This document shows, in pieces, positions 49,619-61,789 of a stretch of DNA of 64,000 nucleotides. Origin of the DNA: Voacanga thouarsii. Its lineage: Eukaryota > Streptophyta > Magnoliopsida > Gentianales > Apocynaceae. Numbering within the stretch: position 1 is the stretch's first letter; the number at the start of each line of letters is the position of its first letter. The notes below the pieces were generated by a model. It was given only the letters and a program-made list of their open reading frames with translations, did not search any database and was not told the DNA's origin. A program made the translations under genes and the position numbers. The stretch is from the NCBI GenBank assembly GCA_026120185.1, contig JANUWF010003367.1, positions 1,524,001 to 1,588,000 on the forward strand. The letters run 5' to 3'.

Positions 49619-50215
49619 TTTCTTCATTTCCCTCCAATATCGCTGTCCACTTTCCTATTTTTCATTTCTTGTTAGCAAAATTAACAGCTATCCCTCCCCC
49701 ACCCACCCCCAGCACCATCATCCAAAACAAAAAAAAAGAGGAAAAGAAAAGGAATGAGGAAAAAGGGTGGTTGAATTCTTTTTTTTTTTTTAATTCAGTA
49801 TTGCCCCCTCTAAGCAGCAGGTGGAATGCAGTATTGTCATCACATGAAAGATAGCTTGATTTCCATGGCGCAGCTTACTAAGTCGGAATACATAAAATAT
49901 CAAAGCACATTCAAATTTATACGCAGAACAGAATCAAAGTGAAAAATATAGAAGACAAATATGGCGATATGCACTAGAGAGCACCCAAAGTAGTATCACC
50001 AGTTGTCAGTTTCCACCATGCAAACTTAGTGCCAACCCTTGTCCTTGTTCCTAGAGCCAAAAAACCTTACGCTTTGTCCTCCGTCAACCACCATTCTGTA
50101 TGCTTTCCGTTTTGTCACACATCCCATGGTTAGCCCCAATAAATAATAGAACCCCTAGAGAAGTTCAAATTCCAAGAAGCATTTCTGAAATTTCCCCTTA
50201 CTTCAAAGAGCCAAA
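49619..50215 (+). promoter_or_regulatory. Promoter and leader of the RAM2-type GPAT gene
   Basis: Between element B and the start codon there is no other gene. CCAATAAATAATAG at about 50136-50149 is a candidate TATA region some 70 bp before the AUG. GTCCTTGTTCC at 50041-50051 is a near match to the CTTGTTC-type element of mycorrhiza-responsive promoters. Element B ends only about 600 bp upstream of the start codon, so its chromatin could affect this promoter. Confidence 0.35.
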
Positions 50216-52330
50216 ATGGCGATAGCTACCTTTCCAACAGTCGAGAAATGTGCATCCATAGGCCGGGAAAAGGATACGGTGGTGGCGGACATGGACGGAA
50301 CCTTGCTCAGAGGGAGGAGTTCGTTCCCTTACTTTGCCTTGATAGCTTTTGAGTTGGGAGGAATTCTTAGGCTCCTTTTCTTGCTCTTGGCTTCACCTAT
50401 TGCGGGTCTTCTTTACTACTTTGTCTCTGAATCTGCTGGAATCCAAGTTCTCATCTTTGCAACATTTGCTGGGGTTAGGGTCTGCGATATTGAATCAGTT
50501 GCTCGTGCTGTGTTGCCGAAGTTTTACTCGATTGATCTTCATTCTGAGTCATGGAGAGTTTTCTCTTCGTGTGGAAAACGCTGTGTTCTTACTGCAAATC
50601 CAAGAATTATGGTGGAAGCTTTCTTGAAAGATTTCTTGGGATCTGATATGGTTTTGGGGACTGAGATTTCAACTCACAAGGGTAGGGCAACTGGTCTCGT
50701 GAAGAAACCCGGTGTTCTAGTTGGAAAGAATAAAGCTGATGCCCTTACCAAGGCTTTCGGAGATTTGCAGCCAGATATTGGCCTTGGTGATAGATGCACT
50801 GATATTCCATTCCTGCAGCTTTGCAAGGTCTGAAAATAATTCCTGGGCATTATTTTTGTTTCCATGCACATTACGTACAACAAAACATGCCTCCTACAAA
50901 AAAGGAGATCCCTAAATTCTAACAATAGTTGTTAAAAATTGTGCTGGGGGGAGGGTGGTGACGCGCGAAGCTAGCTAGAGGAACAGCCATGCCCTTAGAT
51001 TTTGTACTATTAATTGTATATGCTTTAAATTTGTTTGCAAATCATCTAACTAATTGCTTCATCACTAAAAATTACAATAAAAAGTGAACATATATAATAG
51101 TTCTCTTTCAAGTAAAGTATGTATATTTTTATATTTAATGTCAAAACAAATAACAGAAATTTATATGCACAAAATATCTTTTCTTGTGTGAATGTTTTTG
51201 AATTGAAAAGCGTAAGTTAGTAAATTAAAATTTTTGTTGAAAATTAATTTCAAATATTATTCTATATATACATAATATTTTCGAGTTTTGAAATAATATA
51301 TAATCTGAGATTAAAAATACTTGAAAATGTGACATATGCTGTAATATTCATCAACAAGTAAAGGAATTATTCCATCCTTCCTCAAAATCACTTACAATTC
51401 CAGAGATTCTAAACTGTTTTGTTAATGCAGGAGGGTTACATTGTGCCACCAAAACCAGAGGTTAAAGCCGTGACAAATGAAAAGCTTCCCAAGCCCGTCA
51501 TCTTCCACGACGGCCGCTTAGTTCAAAAACCAACACCTCTCATGGCGTTGCTAACCATTCTCTGGATTCCCATAGGCTTCCCCCTTGCATGCCTTCGCAT
51601 TGCAGCAGGATCACTCCTCCCCATGCCAATGGTCTACTATGCTTTCCGGGCACTCGGTGTCCGTGTCAGCGTTAAAGGCAATCCACCACCCCCTGTCAAG
51701 AACTCCACCGGCCGATCTGGTGTCCTCTTCATTTGTTCCCACAGAACCCTTCTTGATCCTATTTTCCTCTCCGCCGCCCTCGGCCGCCCCATTCCTGCAG
51801 TCACCTACTCCGTGTCCAGACTTTCCGAAATCATCTCCCCCATAAAGACAGTTAGACTCAGCCGTGACCGCGCCACCGATGCATCCATGATCAAGAAACT
51901 GCTGAAAGAGGGTGACCTAGCTATCTGCCCGGAGGGAACAACTTGCCGTGAACCGTTCCTTCTCCGGTTTTCAGCTCTTTTTGCAGAATTAACCGACGAC
52001 CTTGTTCCGGTGGCAATGGTGAACAGAATGAGCATGTTTCATGGAACAACCGCAAGAGGGTGGAAAGGGATGGATCCATTTTACTTCTTCATGAACCCTA
52101 GCCCTGCATATGAAGTTACATTTCTGAATAAATTACCAGAAGAACTGACATGCAAATCTGGAAAATCCAGCCATGAAGTAGCAAACTACATTCAGAGGGT
52201 GATTGCTGCAACTCTTTCTTATGAATGCACCACGTTCACAAGGAAAGATAAATATCGGGCACTTGCTGGGAATGATGGAACTGTTGCGGAGAAACCTCGG
52301 ATCAAGGCAGACAAAGTCATGGGATGTTAG
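50216..52330 (+). CDS. RAM2: sn-2 glycerol-3-phosphate acyltransferase, RAM2 type
   Basis: Two exons, 50216-50827 and 51431-52330, joined LCK|EGY across a 603-bp intron, give 503 residues. The N-terminal half is a HAD-type phosphatase-like domain: DMDGT at 25-29, TANPR, and GLGDRCTD at 189-196, so the expected aspartates are present. Two membrane-spanning stretches follow (about 40-62 and 240-265). The acyltransferase domain has SHRTLLDP (catalytic H308) and [20 protein letters not shown] from 371. This is the land-plant GPAT family that makes sn-2 monoacylglycerol for cutin, suberin and symbiotic lipids in the ER. The [20 protein letters not shown] start and [20 protein letters not shown] match RAM2 of mycorrhizal hosts better than GPAT4/6/8 or GPAT5/7, judged from memory. 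RAM2 supplies 16:0 monoacylglycerol to arbuscular fungi. No damage seen. Confidence 0.93.
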
Positions 52331-52454
52331 ACCTAGATTGATTTTTTTTTTTTTTTTTTTTTGGGAGCGGGGGGGGGGGTGTGGGGAGATATTGTTTATA
52401 TGAAATACTGGAAATAGACCCTTCACTACAATGATGTTATAAGGGTATTTCTTA

Positions 52455-52460
52455 AATAAA
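52455..52460 (+). terminator. Candidate poly(A) signal of the GPAT gene
   Basis: AATAAA 125 bp after the stop codon. A T-run followed by a G-run (52340-52379) lies between them in the 3' UTR. Confidence 0.45.
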
Positions 52461-52651
52461 GCAGCAAAAAATTATGCTTTATTCAGATTAAGTCGGAAAT
52501 AAAATGGAGTAGTGTTTAAGGGTTTGGATTTGGAGTCATGCGTCTGGATTTCATTTTGACGAGATTCATTGGTCATGATTTTTTTTTTTAAGTATCTATT
52601 TTGTCTACGTTTAATTTTCGTGTGAATTTTATTTTTGTATAATTTTTTAAT

Positions 52652-52691
<40 letters not shown>

Positions 52692-52860
52692 ATTCATACA
52701 AATAAATAACGGGTCCGAATTTTATTTTCTGTATAATTTTTTTATAATATATATATATATATTTGATTCATACAAATAAATCACGGGTCAATTTGGGACT
52801 ATCGAATTATGCAACCTTAAACACTAAGAGTTTACATTTGATTTACTTCAAGATATATAT
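52461..52860. repeat. Short AT-rich spacer with (TA)n tracts
   Basis: (TA)n at about 52657-52688 and again at 52747-52761. Each is followed by TTTGATTCATACAAATAAAT, so a segment of about 80 bp is tandemly duplicated. No gene. Confidence 0.6.
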
Positions 52861-53279
52861 TGTGACACCACAATTTCACATAGAGTTGGATGAGAAGTTT
52901 GAATAATATATAAGAATGGATTTAAATACTCATTATCAATTTAGAATATTCATTTTAATTCAATGAAAAAAATAATTAAGTAGTTGACCGTTGATGTTGT
53001 TAGACATATTGTCGCATTCACTACAACAAAAAATGCTTTTTGTGACATAGTTTTAATGACACATTTTTTAATGTTAAAATAAACATTTATTATGACATTT
53101 ACTTTCCAACACATATTATAAATATAGTTAAATAGTATAATTTTGGAATAATCTAAAATTAAGTGTAACAATAAATATATATAATAACATTTATTATATG
53201 TCATAATTAAAGTATATTATTTTCCCCAAAAATGTAATTTTATTTATAAGCAAAAAAAAAGGTGCTAAAATTTTAGTAT

Positions 53280-53500
53280 CAGAGATGCCAAATTTTTCGC
53301 ACCAAAACTCCTTTCACTTTCGTTTTCACCGGCCTCCTTCTCTGCTTAATCGATCTCCCTAATTCCTGCCTTAAACCACCGGCACTCCTCTTCTCTGGCT
53401 AGCGTCGCTGTTTTGGTTAGTATGCCTAATTCGCCTTCAGCTAGGTTGCCGGCGGCGTTACTCTCCTAAGAGTTTCATCTCTAGATCTCGAGGAGCCTAT
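53280..53500 (+). other. GC-rich exon-like segment in element E
   Basis: Pyrimidine-rich with CACCGGCCTCCTTCTCTGC and GGTTGCCGGCGGCGTTACTC, and donor-like TTTTG|GTTAGT. It resembles a 5' UTR or first exon, from the element or from a captured gene. No protein is recognised. Confidence 0.35.
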
Positions 53501-53991
53501 CTTTCAAGGTTTAGGTTATGTATTCTGTATTCTCTACTTTCTTTTTCAAGGTCTAGAACTAGGTTAATTCTGATATGTTTATGTTATGTAATGTGTTATT
53601 TGTGATATGCAATTTCCCCACTATTCTAAATACCTTGGATTCTGAGTTTCGATAGGGGTTTTATTTCTTTTTTTCTTTCCTTATTGATTTTGAAAACTGA
53701 AGTGCAATTTTGTGCAAGGAACCCCGTTTAGTGTTAATGTGCATCCTTTCCCCCTTGATTCCCCTTGCCTCACCTTTTGAGCATAATTGGCACTGTGGTG
53801 GAATTGCAAATTGTACCTTTTTAAGGTTGTTGATTAGTCTTCCTCTCTTAAGTATACTTTTGATATGGGTTCTTTGGCTAAAATACATATGTTTTGATAT
53901 GGGTTCTTCACTTTATTACTTTATTTTAGTTTCCTTTTGTCTCTTTTGACATGTCTAAGAGTGAAACCATCTTCTGTTATGCCTCTTTTAG

Positions 53992-54782
53992 GTAGTCTCT
54001 GGTGGTGTTGCTTCAAACCAATATGTCAGGGCTCATCTAAAACAAGTTGCAGAGAATAATAGCCTGCAACTTGTATGTCCTTCGCCTAGCCTTTGTACTG
54101 ACAATGGTAAGCGTGTCTTCTATTTTTTTTTTCTTCGGAACATTTTATATGTTGTGGATGGAAAAGTATGGCTCCAGTCAACTACGTATGCAGTCTTAGA
54201 ATATGACTATTGAAACTTAAGTGAAATTTGAAAATTGGTAAATGAAGATGGCATATAAACTGTATTCAATTTAATACGCATGGAAAGAGGCTACTCTACC
54301 AACAAATAACTAGAGAAAAGAACTTCCTCTTATATGAATTTGCTTGCTTCAAGCTCATGTTTAAAACAAAATTATGGTGGGATCTGAATAGCTCATTGCT
54401 CCTGCTACTTTTTTGGTAAAATTTTAGCTCACTGGAGTAATCAAACATGAATTCCAGCAACCGTTGGACGTTTAGCTTGTCCTGAAAATTTTACTTCTGT
54501 GTTCCTTTGTAATTTGAGGTGTATTCATTTAGTTAAAAATTATCATAGAAGGCCATGTCATTGAGTTTAATTAGGACCTGGTAGGGAACATTTTTTGTAT
54601 CTCATGAACATTGCCAATTTCTAATGATATTAAAATTTAGGTTGTTCTAGAGGTTATGTTGTCGTATCTTGTCCTCTAGACTATTGCTGACTTTTTTGAT
54701 AGGTGTATTAATGGTTGCTTGGACTGGCATTGAGCATTTCCAAATGGGAAGATTTGATCCTCCACCACCTGTCCATAGTTGG
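53992..54782 (+). pseudogene. GCP1-like: Captured exons of mitochondrial TsaD/Kae1 (GCP1/OSGEPL-like) in element E
   Basis: Exon 53992-54106 follows TCTTTTAG and reads VVSGGVASNQYVRAHLKQVA, then LQLVCPSPSLCTDNG, ending at G|GTAAGC. The next exon starts at 54703 after TTTTTTGATAG and reads VLMVAWTGIEHFQMGRFDPP before leaving the family at about 54782. This is the ASKHA ATP-binding C-terminal part of tRNA N6-threonylcarbamoyltransferase, which makes t6A on tRNA. The exons keep intact splice sites and frame, but the catalytic metal-binding N-terminal half is absent, so no enzyme can be made. It shows capture of genomic DNA including an intron. Confidence 0.85.
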
Positions 54783-56668
54783 ATTGCATGCAATACCTTG
54801 TGCTATAGCAATTTATTGTGTATGAATAGCTTAAACATTAGTTATATTCTTACTGCTTTGCGTCTAGGCAAAGATGAAAAATAAGCTCCTCATTAATAAA
54901 TGTAGTCTGACTTCTAAGTATTCCGCGAAGTTATACAGTGCTGCATGCTTTCAGATAAAGGGATAAAAAGGGGGGAGGAAATTCGAAACTCCAAATGTTC
55001 CCTCCTACATTCCATGTTAATCATAATTCATTGGTTCATAAATTGTCTACACATGACCCAGAGCCTTCCAATAAAAAGCTTTAGCTACATCAATTATAGG
55101 TCCTCTGCATTCTTCATCATTATGCCAAATGAAATGTATAATTGAGAAGAAAGAAAAGTAGGCAGTGGATGAAGTAGGCCAAAGTAGGCAGTGGTCCAAG
55201 AAGAAAGAATTAATAAATAAATTTTAGTCATGTGATTGAGAATTGAGGAGTTTTCCAAACTGCTTTCAATGTTTGTTAGTTAAAAGCTGGCATGGATTTG
55301 ACTAGTTTAAGTAAAAACTTTTTGGCTTTATGCTGACCACTTTTCTTTGAATTTTGGTTCCATCATTTTGTTTTCTCAAAAGATTTTTTTATTGCTCACG
55401 AAATTGCGTGATGTTTTGAATAGAAAGGGAGATTTTTCGACTGCCTTTCTTGATTTCTTTTGGTACCGAATTGTGTTTGAAGCCTTGAAGGGGCCAAAGT
55501 TTTGTCGATTTTCTTGACTATAACTAGTGTTTCTTGGCTTTTTTTTATGACTTCATGTTGATGAAGGTTGTGTGTAATATTGAATTAGTGTTGGAGCCAA
55601 CAATTCTCCAAATTTCAGAGTAACTAGACCTAAACGCTAGGGTAGTTTTGGGCATTTTCTGCTGTTTTCTCATTTCTTCTCATGGATATATTTCTGCTAT
55701 CCATAAGTCGATTTCCTTATTAGCTTCACATGGATATATTCTGCTATCCATATTTTGGGTACCTGTAGTTTTCAATTAGCCATCAACCTGTTCTCTTGTT
55801 ATCCATGAGTGTGTCAAAGAAAGAAAATTTATTTTGCATAATTTTGAATTTGCTAAAAGTTTTGGGAAGCTTGTTGAGATTGTTTGAAGTACTAGATAGT
55901 TATCTATGGAGTTTGACTACAAGGGTTTTGGGTACATAATGCATATGATCAGTTTAATGACTTATTTGTGGTTGTTTGAATCAAATATGGACATCATGTT
56001 TGTGAAAGAAAGAACTCTTTTTTTTTTTTCTCTTGTCCTGTGCATGTTTGTTATGTATAACCTATGCACTCATGTTAATGAGGAAAAAAAACTATTCATT
56101 CTATATTGTTCTTCTGCTAAACTTACTTGTACTGGTCATGTGTAGTTTTGAGTTTTTGCCTTGGTCAAGATGACTTGATGAATGATTTTCACTTCTTAAA
56201 GATGCACCCTCTGGATGTATATTCTCAACATTTTACTTGACATCTGACTGCATTTCTTTTTGGCCCTCTTGCATTGAAGAAATCTTAGTATTAGTCTCTA
56301 ATGTAGAGGGTTCTTTAGTAGCTGGGTGTTCAACACAATCATTGCAAGTTGTAGTTCTTTTTGGAAGATATTTAACAATTAAAGCATTTGATTTTTCACT
56401 CTATCTGTAATTTTGTCCTCTAGCTATATCATTTAAATTGTATATCTGAGAGGTCAAAGGGGTTTATATTTTCCTTTTTTGCTATAGAGCTTAAAAATTT
56501 AATGCTATTATTTTTCCCCCCTTAAGTTCTAACCTACCATATTCAACCCACTTAAGCATTTTATTGTGAGTAGCAGCAATGTAATGATGGTAACAAAACA
56601 TACTCTTTTTTCTTTTTCTCTTTCACTAGCATGTTATGAAGTAGCATGACTTATATCTAGAGAGAATG
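54783..56668. other. Non-coding interior of element E
   Basis: No gene recognised. TCTAATGTAGAGGGTTCTTT at 56296-56315, with the bases after it, is repeated near 59360, so part of E is duplicated around the insert at 56669-58490. Confidence 0.35.
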
Positions 56669-58490
56669 TGTTGGGATGTATGTCCTTTTAGACTAGATTT
56701 CTGATGTAAAAAATCGAATGTTTTAATAAAAGAATTTATTTTCAGAAATTGTTTGTGAATTTACAATTTTATTTTTGCACAATTATGTTTGGAAAATACC
56801 TATTGTGTTTAGGTAAGTAGTCCATGTGAATGAAAGTCTTTCACAGTAAGGTATGGATCACGGGTTATTTAACACATAAACTTTTGTTCTTAACCGATTG
56901 ATGAGAATGGGAATGTTTAGGTTATTATGTTATGAATTCTAAATGGGGAATGACTTACCTTTTAGCCAGTGAGTAGTCCACTCACTTTATGACATAAGCG
57001 TATTTCGAATACGTAGAATAGGACATGTAGTAGTGGTTTCTAAAAGTACTATATGGTAGAAACTTACACTACTACCGCTACAGCGTGGACTAGTACTCTA
57101 CGACTTGAGTATGAGTTGGTGGTCTGACGAAGTTAGAAGCATATACTTTGATATGCTATAATTGAGATTCTATCGTAGAGCCAATATACTTGTATGTTGG
57201 GTATGTGTGACTAGTTAGTTAAGATAGACTTATACAAGATAGTTTTTATACTATATCACCCCTTGTGGTTGTCTGAATGATCTAAATATCCAGGGCCTTG
57301 GGAAATATGACTTGGATGTTTGCTTTAGGGTAGCTCCCTTGGAAAGTAGAAACAATCCAGGAAGTCATAAATCATTGGACTAGAGGTTTAAGGATGGTAG
57401 ATATCATTTAGAGAGGTGTTAGTACACTTCTTCCTCTCTAAACGTACGACGATGTATAGAGGGGTATTTTAGTCATTACACCTGTAGGTCAGAGACTTTA
57501 CTAACGCAGCACTGTCCTTGGGGTCAATATTTCCTTATGGTGATATCAGGAAATATTTAAAATACAAAATGCAACTATTTATATAGTAAATGTATTTTGG
57601 TCATTTTAGTAGCCAAGGCGGTGTGTCTTTTGGTCCCCAATATAGACCGTGAGTCCTAATTAAATACGGGCTAAGGAATTAAATTAAATTTATTTTATTT
57701 AAATAGTCTGATTTAATTATTTGGTTAGAATAAAATAAAGGTCCATAGAGAGAGAATTAATTAAATTAGTTTAGTGTGCTAATTAATTATTCAAAGCTTT
57801 GGCCCAATTTGAATAATTAGGGATTAACCTATGACTAAACTGATTTAGACCAATTTAATTGAACTAGTTTTTTTAGGTTGAAAAAATTAATTATTTGTTG
57901 GGTCATTAAGATAGTTCTAACTAGAATAATTAATTAAGTCCAAAAGGTTAAACTAAGAGTCTAATGGCCCAATTCAGTTTAACCTATGATTCTATTTAGG
58001 TTAAACAGGAGGATTGGAAATAACGTCCTTGTTATAGAACACACAATCTAAGAGACGGCTTCTTCTCTGTCGAAAAGGCCAGGCGTCTCTCTCTCTCTCT
58101 CTCCAAAAAATTCCCTAACCTGTTAGTTGTTCACTAAACAGTAGTTAAGCAGGTCATATATTGGAAGACTAAGAGTTCGGCGTTCACATACATGCAAAGG
58201 CGAAGTAGGAGGCTTGCAGGAATCGCACCAGAGACTTCTACCAACACACCTACCCCAATTGCGCACGTTCCGGTCCAGCCACCTTTGAGAACCAGAAGAA
58301 GAAATAAAAATCTTAAAACCTCAGGATTTGGACATGGTGCAATCGGCGCCGGCGCCGACCTTGTCCTGGAATCCCTATTCTTGTATTTTTTTCAATTTTT
58401 TTTATATTTGCTTCCGCTGCATGCCCTGTATTTTCTCGCTTTTTGTGCCTTTAGGATGTTCTTTCAAGTTCTAGTACATTATGGGTAGGA
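56669..58490 (+). mobile_element. LTR-like insert in element E
   Basis: Begins TGTTGGGATGTATGTCC, a start typical of plant LTRs. It is long and non-coding with a more even base mix than its surroundings, then has a leader with (CT)n and a short frame at 58192 (MQRRSRRLAGIAPETSTNT) of unknown function. I could not find a second LTR or target duplication, so the extent and class are uncertain. Confidence 0.3.
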
Positions 58491-59411
58491 CATATTTTTC
58501 ATTTATTCAAGGAGCACATGTTGAAATTTGAGCTCAAATTCTCTACTAAATATTTGTCATCATATTGTTAGTGTAGGTCTTAAATAGAGAATGTTCATAG
58601 TTGCTTTTCTTTGTGACTTGCTTCTTTTAAAATAAATATTATTTAACTCAACTGCATTGAACAAGTGCAGATATGCTATACAAAAATGGAATAAACATAT
58701 AATGATACTGATAAATTTGGGATTTTTTTGGGTGTAGACTAATAAATTTAGAAAGTTGATGACTGCATTGAACAAGTGCAGATATTTATGAGTTGGATAG
58801 AAAAAAACTACTATTTTAAGTTTTTTTTTTTTTTTGTTCAACTACATAGATTTAGCATATTCACATTTTTGTTTTATCTTTACCTTCACTTTAACTCACT
58901 CTTTTGTATGTGAAATGTTGCCATTTAATTTAGCTATTTGAGAACTGCTTTCTTATTTCTTTGAGAATTACTTCGGTTGGGCCGTTCTTTGTTGTACTTC
59001 TGTCAAGTCTTTTTCTCTTCTATTTGTCATTGATTTCTTATCCTTACTCGGGAATGTGTATACCGTACTTTTGTGCTTGGTTCATGGAATGGCCTGTACT
59101 TTGATTTCAGGGAGGGGGGGGGGAGTGTATTCCTTTTAGGTCATTTATGATTTGTCTTGAAACTCATAAATAAATGCTAAAGCATGTATGGTTTTTAGTC
59201 TAACTGAATGTAGTAATTGGAAACTTCCTTAATTAATGACCTCGGTACTGCTAGATTGGACTTCCATTGACTTGTTTCTTCAGCAATATTTGCTTGCCTT
59301 CTATGAGTTATTTACAAATTCCGAGGTGCTTGATAATACGTTATTCAGGATCTGGTTCTTTAATGTAGAGGGTGCTTTAGTAGCTAGGTGTTCAACACAA
59401 AAAAATAAGAT

Positions 59412-59645
59412 TTGTATTTAGGAAATCAGGTATTTGATTTCCAATGTATTCTGTTCTATTTGGATCCAAATAAGATTGTTGCAAAAGGCTATATTGTGGA
59501 CATAGATCTACAAAAAAATGTGGGTGGACATATTTTAGGTCCTAATTGGTGTGAGGTTAACATACAAGTTGTTATTGAACGTGAAGAATATTTGACTAGA
59601 CCTTACTCATTGTTGGAGACATTGGAGATGCTCTCTTGGCACTAA
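59412..59645 (+). pseudogene. TNP1-like C-terminal fragment of element E
   Basis: From about 59460 the frame reads DPNKIVAKGYIVDIDLQKNV, then GGHILGPNWCEVNIQVVIER and an LLETLEMLSWH ending. This resembles the C-terminal domain of En/Spm TNP1-type proteins (vaxGxv...vGGxxLGxxxxxVxVxxv...AxgxxxxW). Only this end survives, close to the right terminus as expected for a CACTA element in plus orientation. The domain assignment is from memory. Confidence 0.5.
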
Positions 59646-60644
59646 TATTACTTGGTCAAACTCTTTGGTATATTACAAATTCACCTGTATTCTCTATCAA
59701 AATCCTTTTTTTCAATTAATTGACACAAAATTTTTTGTTATGTAAGTGGAAAGAAATGCGGATTGAAGAAAGCTTATGGACTTGGAGCAGATCTTAGTCT
59801 ACAGCTATTATAGGATACATTACTTTATGGTTTTTGTGCAAACTTATAGAAATTAATAAATTTAGGATATTTTATAGTTTACGTACTATTACCTTGGATG
59901 TTTATTTAGTTGATTCCAGGGTATTTCATAAAAAATGTATTTTGGTGGTACGTGGAACTTAAATGAAAATTTATAGATATTTTCTTTTCTTTCAATGTAA
60001 ATTGTCGCAGGGATTAGTTGCAATAGGTCTAACATATTAAATTGTTACAATATTCAAAAAATAATAATATTTATATGTCAGGGCTGTCAGAATAAGAGAA
60101 CATATATAAATGTTATTATATTAGGGATATTATATCATGCACAAGTATTATGAAATGTATGATTACCTACATAAAGATTTGTCACGTTAGAGTATATATG
60201 TTCCATATAAAATGTCAAAAAATAAAAACAATTTTGACACTTGTTTATGTTATTTGAAGCAATTATTAACATTAAAAAAATCTCATAAAATATATAAATT
60301 CTAATATATGTAGATGTCACTATAGCTTCATAATGTGACAAAATCATGTATTAAAAAAGATTTAAATATTTGTTTTGCCTTAACTTTATTACAACACTAA
60401 CAAATATCACAAAAAGAATTTATAAACACATCTACATATGTTAGCATAGGTTCGTATGGTAACATTTGTTTCTGATATTTATAAATGTCACAGACTTTTC
60501 ATGACATCACTTTAGATGGCACTCTTTTTATGTGTCATAATAGATTAAATATTAGAAAAAATCCTCTATAATGACACATAAAAATGTCATTAAAAAGGAA
60601 AAATGTTGTAGTGATTTTGGGACTCACAGACGGGAGGTGACATT

Positions 60645-60657
60645 TGGTATCGAAGTG
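60645..60657 (+). other. Primer-binding-like site of the LTR retrotransposon
   Basis: TGGTATCGAAGTG follows the 5' LTR end by two bases and resembles the initiator-Met tRNA complement TGGTATCAGAGC. Confidence 0.6.
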
Positions 60658-61780
60658 TATAATCAACTTTCAGTGTGAGAACCTTATCAGAGTTTGGAAA
60701 AGTTCTGATTTTAATAAAAATTTATTGTGCAAGAAAGAGAAATGCAAAATTGATACAAAAATAGAACAATCTTGGAGTTGAGATTTAACCCTAAAAAAGA
60801 CCATCAAAACTTTGAGATCTCTTGAAAATAACATGTGAGAATTGACCTATTATGATAATGTGGAGATTGGAAATTTGGAATTTTATTATGTGAATTGTGG
60901 AAAATTATGGTTCAAAAAGTTTGAAAATTTTGAGAAAATTTGAGTTACGAATTTGGGAACACCATGTGTTTGGCGAATGTTATAAGTTGAGTTGTGGTTA
61001 TTGTGGGATCAATACTCTTGTAATCATATTTCAATGTTGATGTCTATCTTGAAATCAAGTTTCATTGTTGAATTACATGTGAAATTGATCCATATTAGTT
61101 GATAATCTTATTGCTCTTATTCATTGAATTCTATATTCAACATGTTCCTTAATCTAGAATGCTATGTTTCTTTGATTCATACTCTAATCCTTGTTTAATT
61201 TGCTTCTTTCAATCTATCTATATTTATTGATATTGTTGAACTTTCAATTCATTGAACTCTTATTTGAGTACTTGTTCCTTTCTTTGCTTATTGTTGATTT
61301 CCATCTAAAACCACCAATTATTTGTCCTAAGATGATTAGTTCACTTATCCAGTTGGACTAATTTCCAAGTATTTTAAGAGTAAGGAAGAAGACATAGGAT
61401 TTGAGAGTTGGGAAAAAGGCACGATGGAGAGTTTATTCAAACAAAAACCAAGAAGAGAGTTAAATGCGAGTAATTGAGCGATCATCTTTTGAGTAGATAC
61501 ATGTAATGGAGTGTTTGTGAGAAACTCTTCTTTTCCTTTTTCTAACCAAATTTTGTAAGTAAGAACTCTTTGAAATTCCTAAAATAATGGCACAAGAAGA
61601 ACCATTTGATATTAGGGCGGCTTTTGTTGCCCTGTACAAGAGACAATGAGATCTATGCGATAGGTGATATTGATGCAAAAAGAAGAGACGTAGCAAGCTT
61701 ACAAGTTAACCAAAGCCAAACCTCAACATAGGCCAAAGAAAGGGCTAAGTTCCAACAAGAAATTCCAAGCCCAAGGTGAA
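60658..61780. other. Non-coding interior of the LTR retrotransposon
   Basis: No intact frame is recognised. Scattered stretches may derive from gag but are too decayed to assign. Confidence 0.35.
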
Positions 61781-61789
61781 TATGAATCA

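Larger units (their letters stand above)
53019..60613 (+). mobile_element. CACTA element E (7.6 kb) carrying TsaD exons
   Basis: Left end CACTACAACAAAAAATGC; right end (reverse complement) CACTACAACATTTTTCCTT. Both are flanked by ATT (53016-53018, 60614-60616). Subterminal repeats are TGACA-based (AATGACACATTTTT, AAATGTCATTATA), a third family distinct from A/B/C and D. It sits in the 5' LTR of the retrotransposon. It contains GC-rich 53280-53480, two captured TsaD exons, an LTR-like insert and a TNP1-like piece near the right end. No TNP2 gene was found. Confidence 0.88.

Noticed and set aside
49921..50000. A P1BS (GNATATNC) phosphate-response site in the GPAT promoter
   Set aside because: CGATATGC near 49963 misses the first base, so it does not meet the consensus.
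55906..56145. A small membrane protein gene
   Set aside because: The open frame comes from T-rich DNA in element E with no splice or homology support.
58192..58488. A host protein-coding gene
   Set aside because: The short frame after a CT repeat has no recognisable domain and lies inside a transposon.
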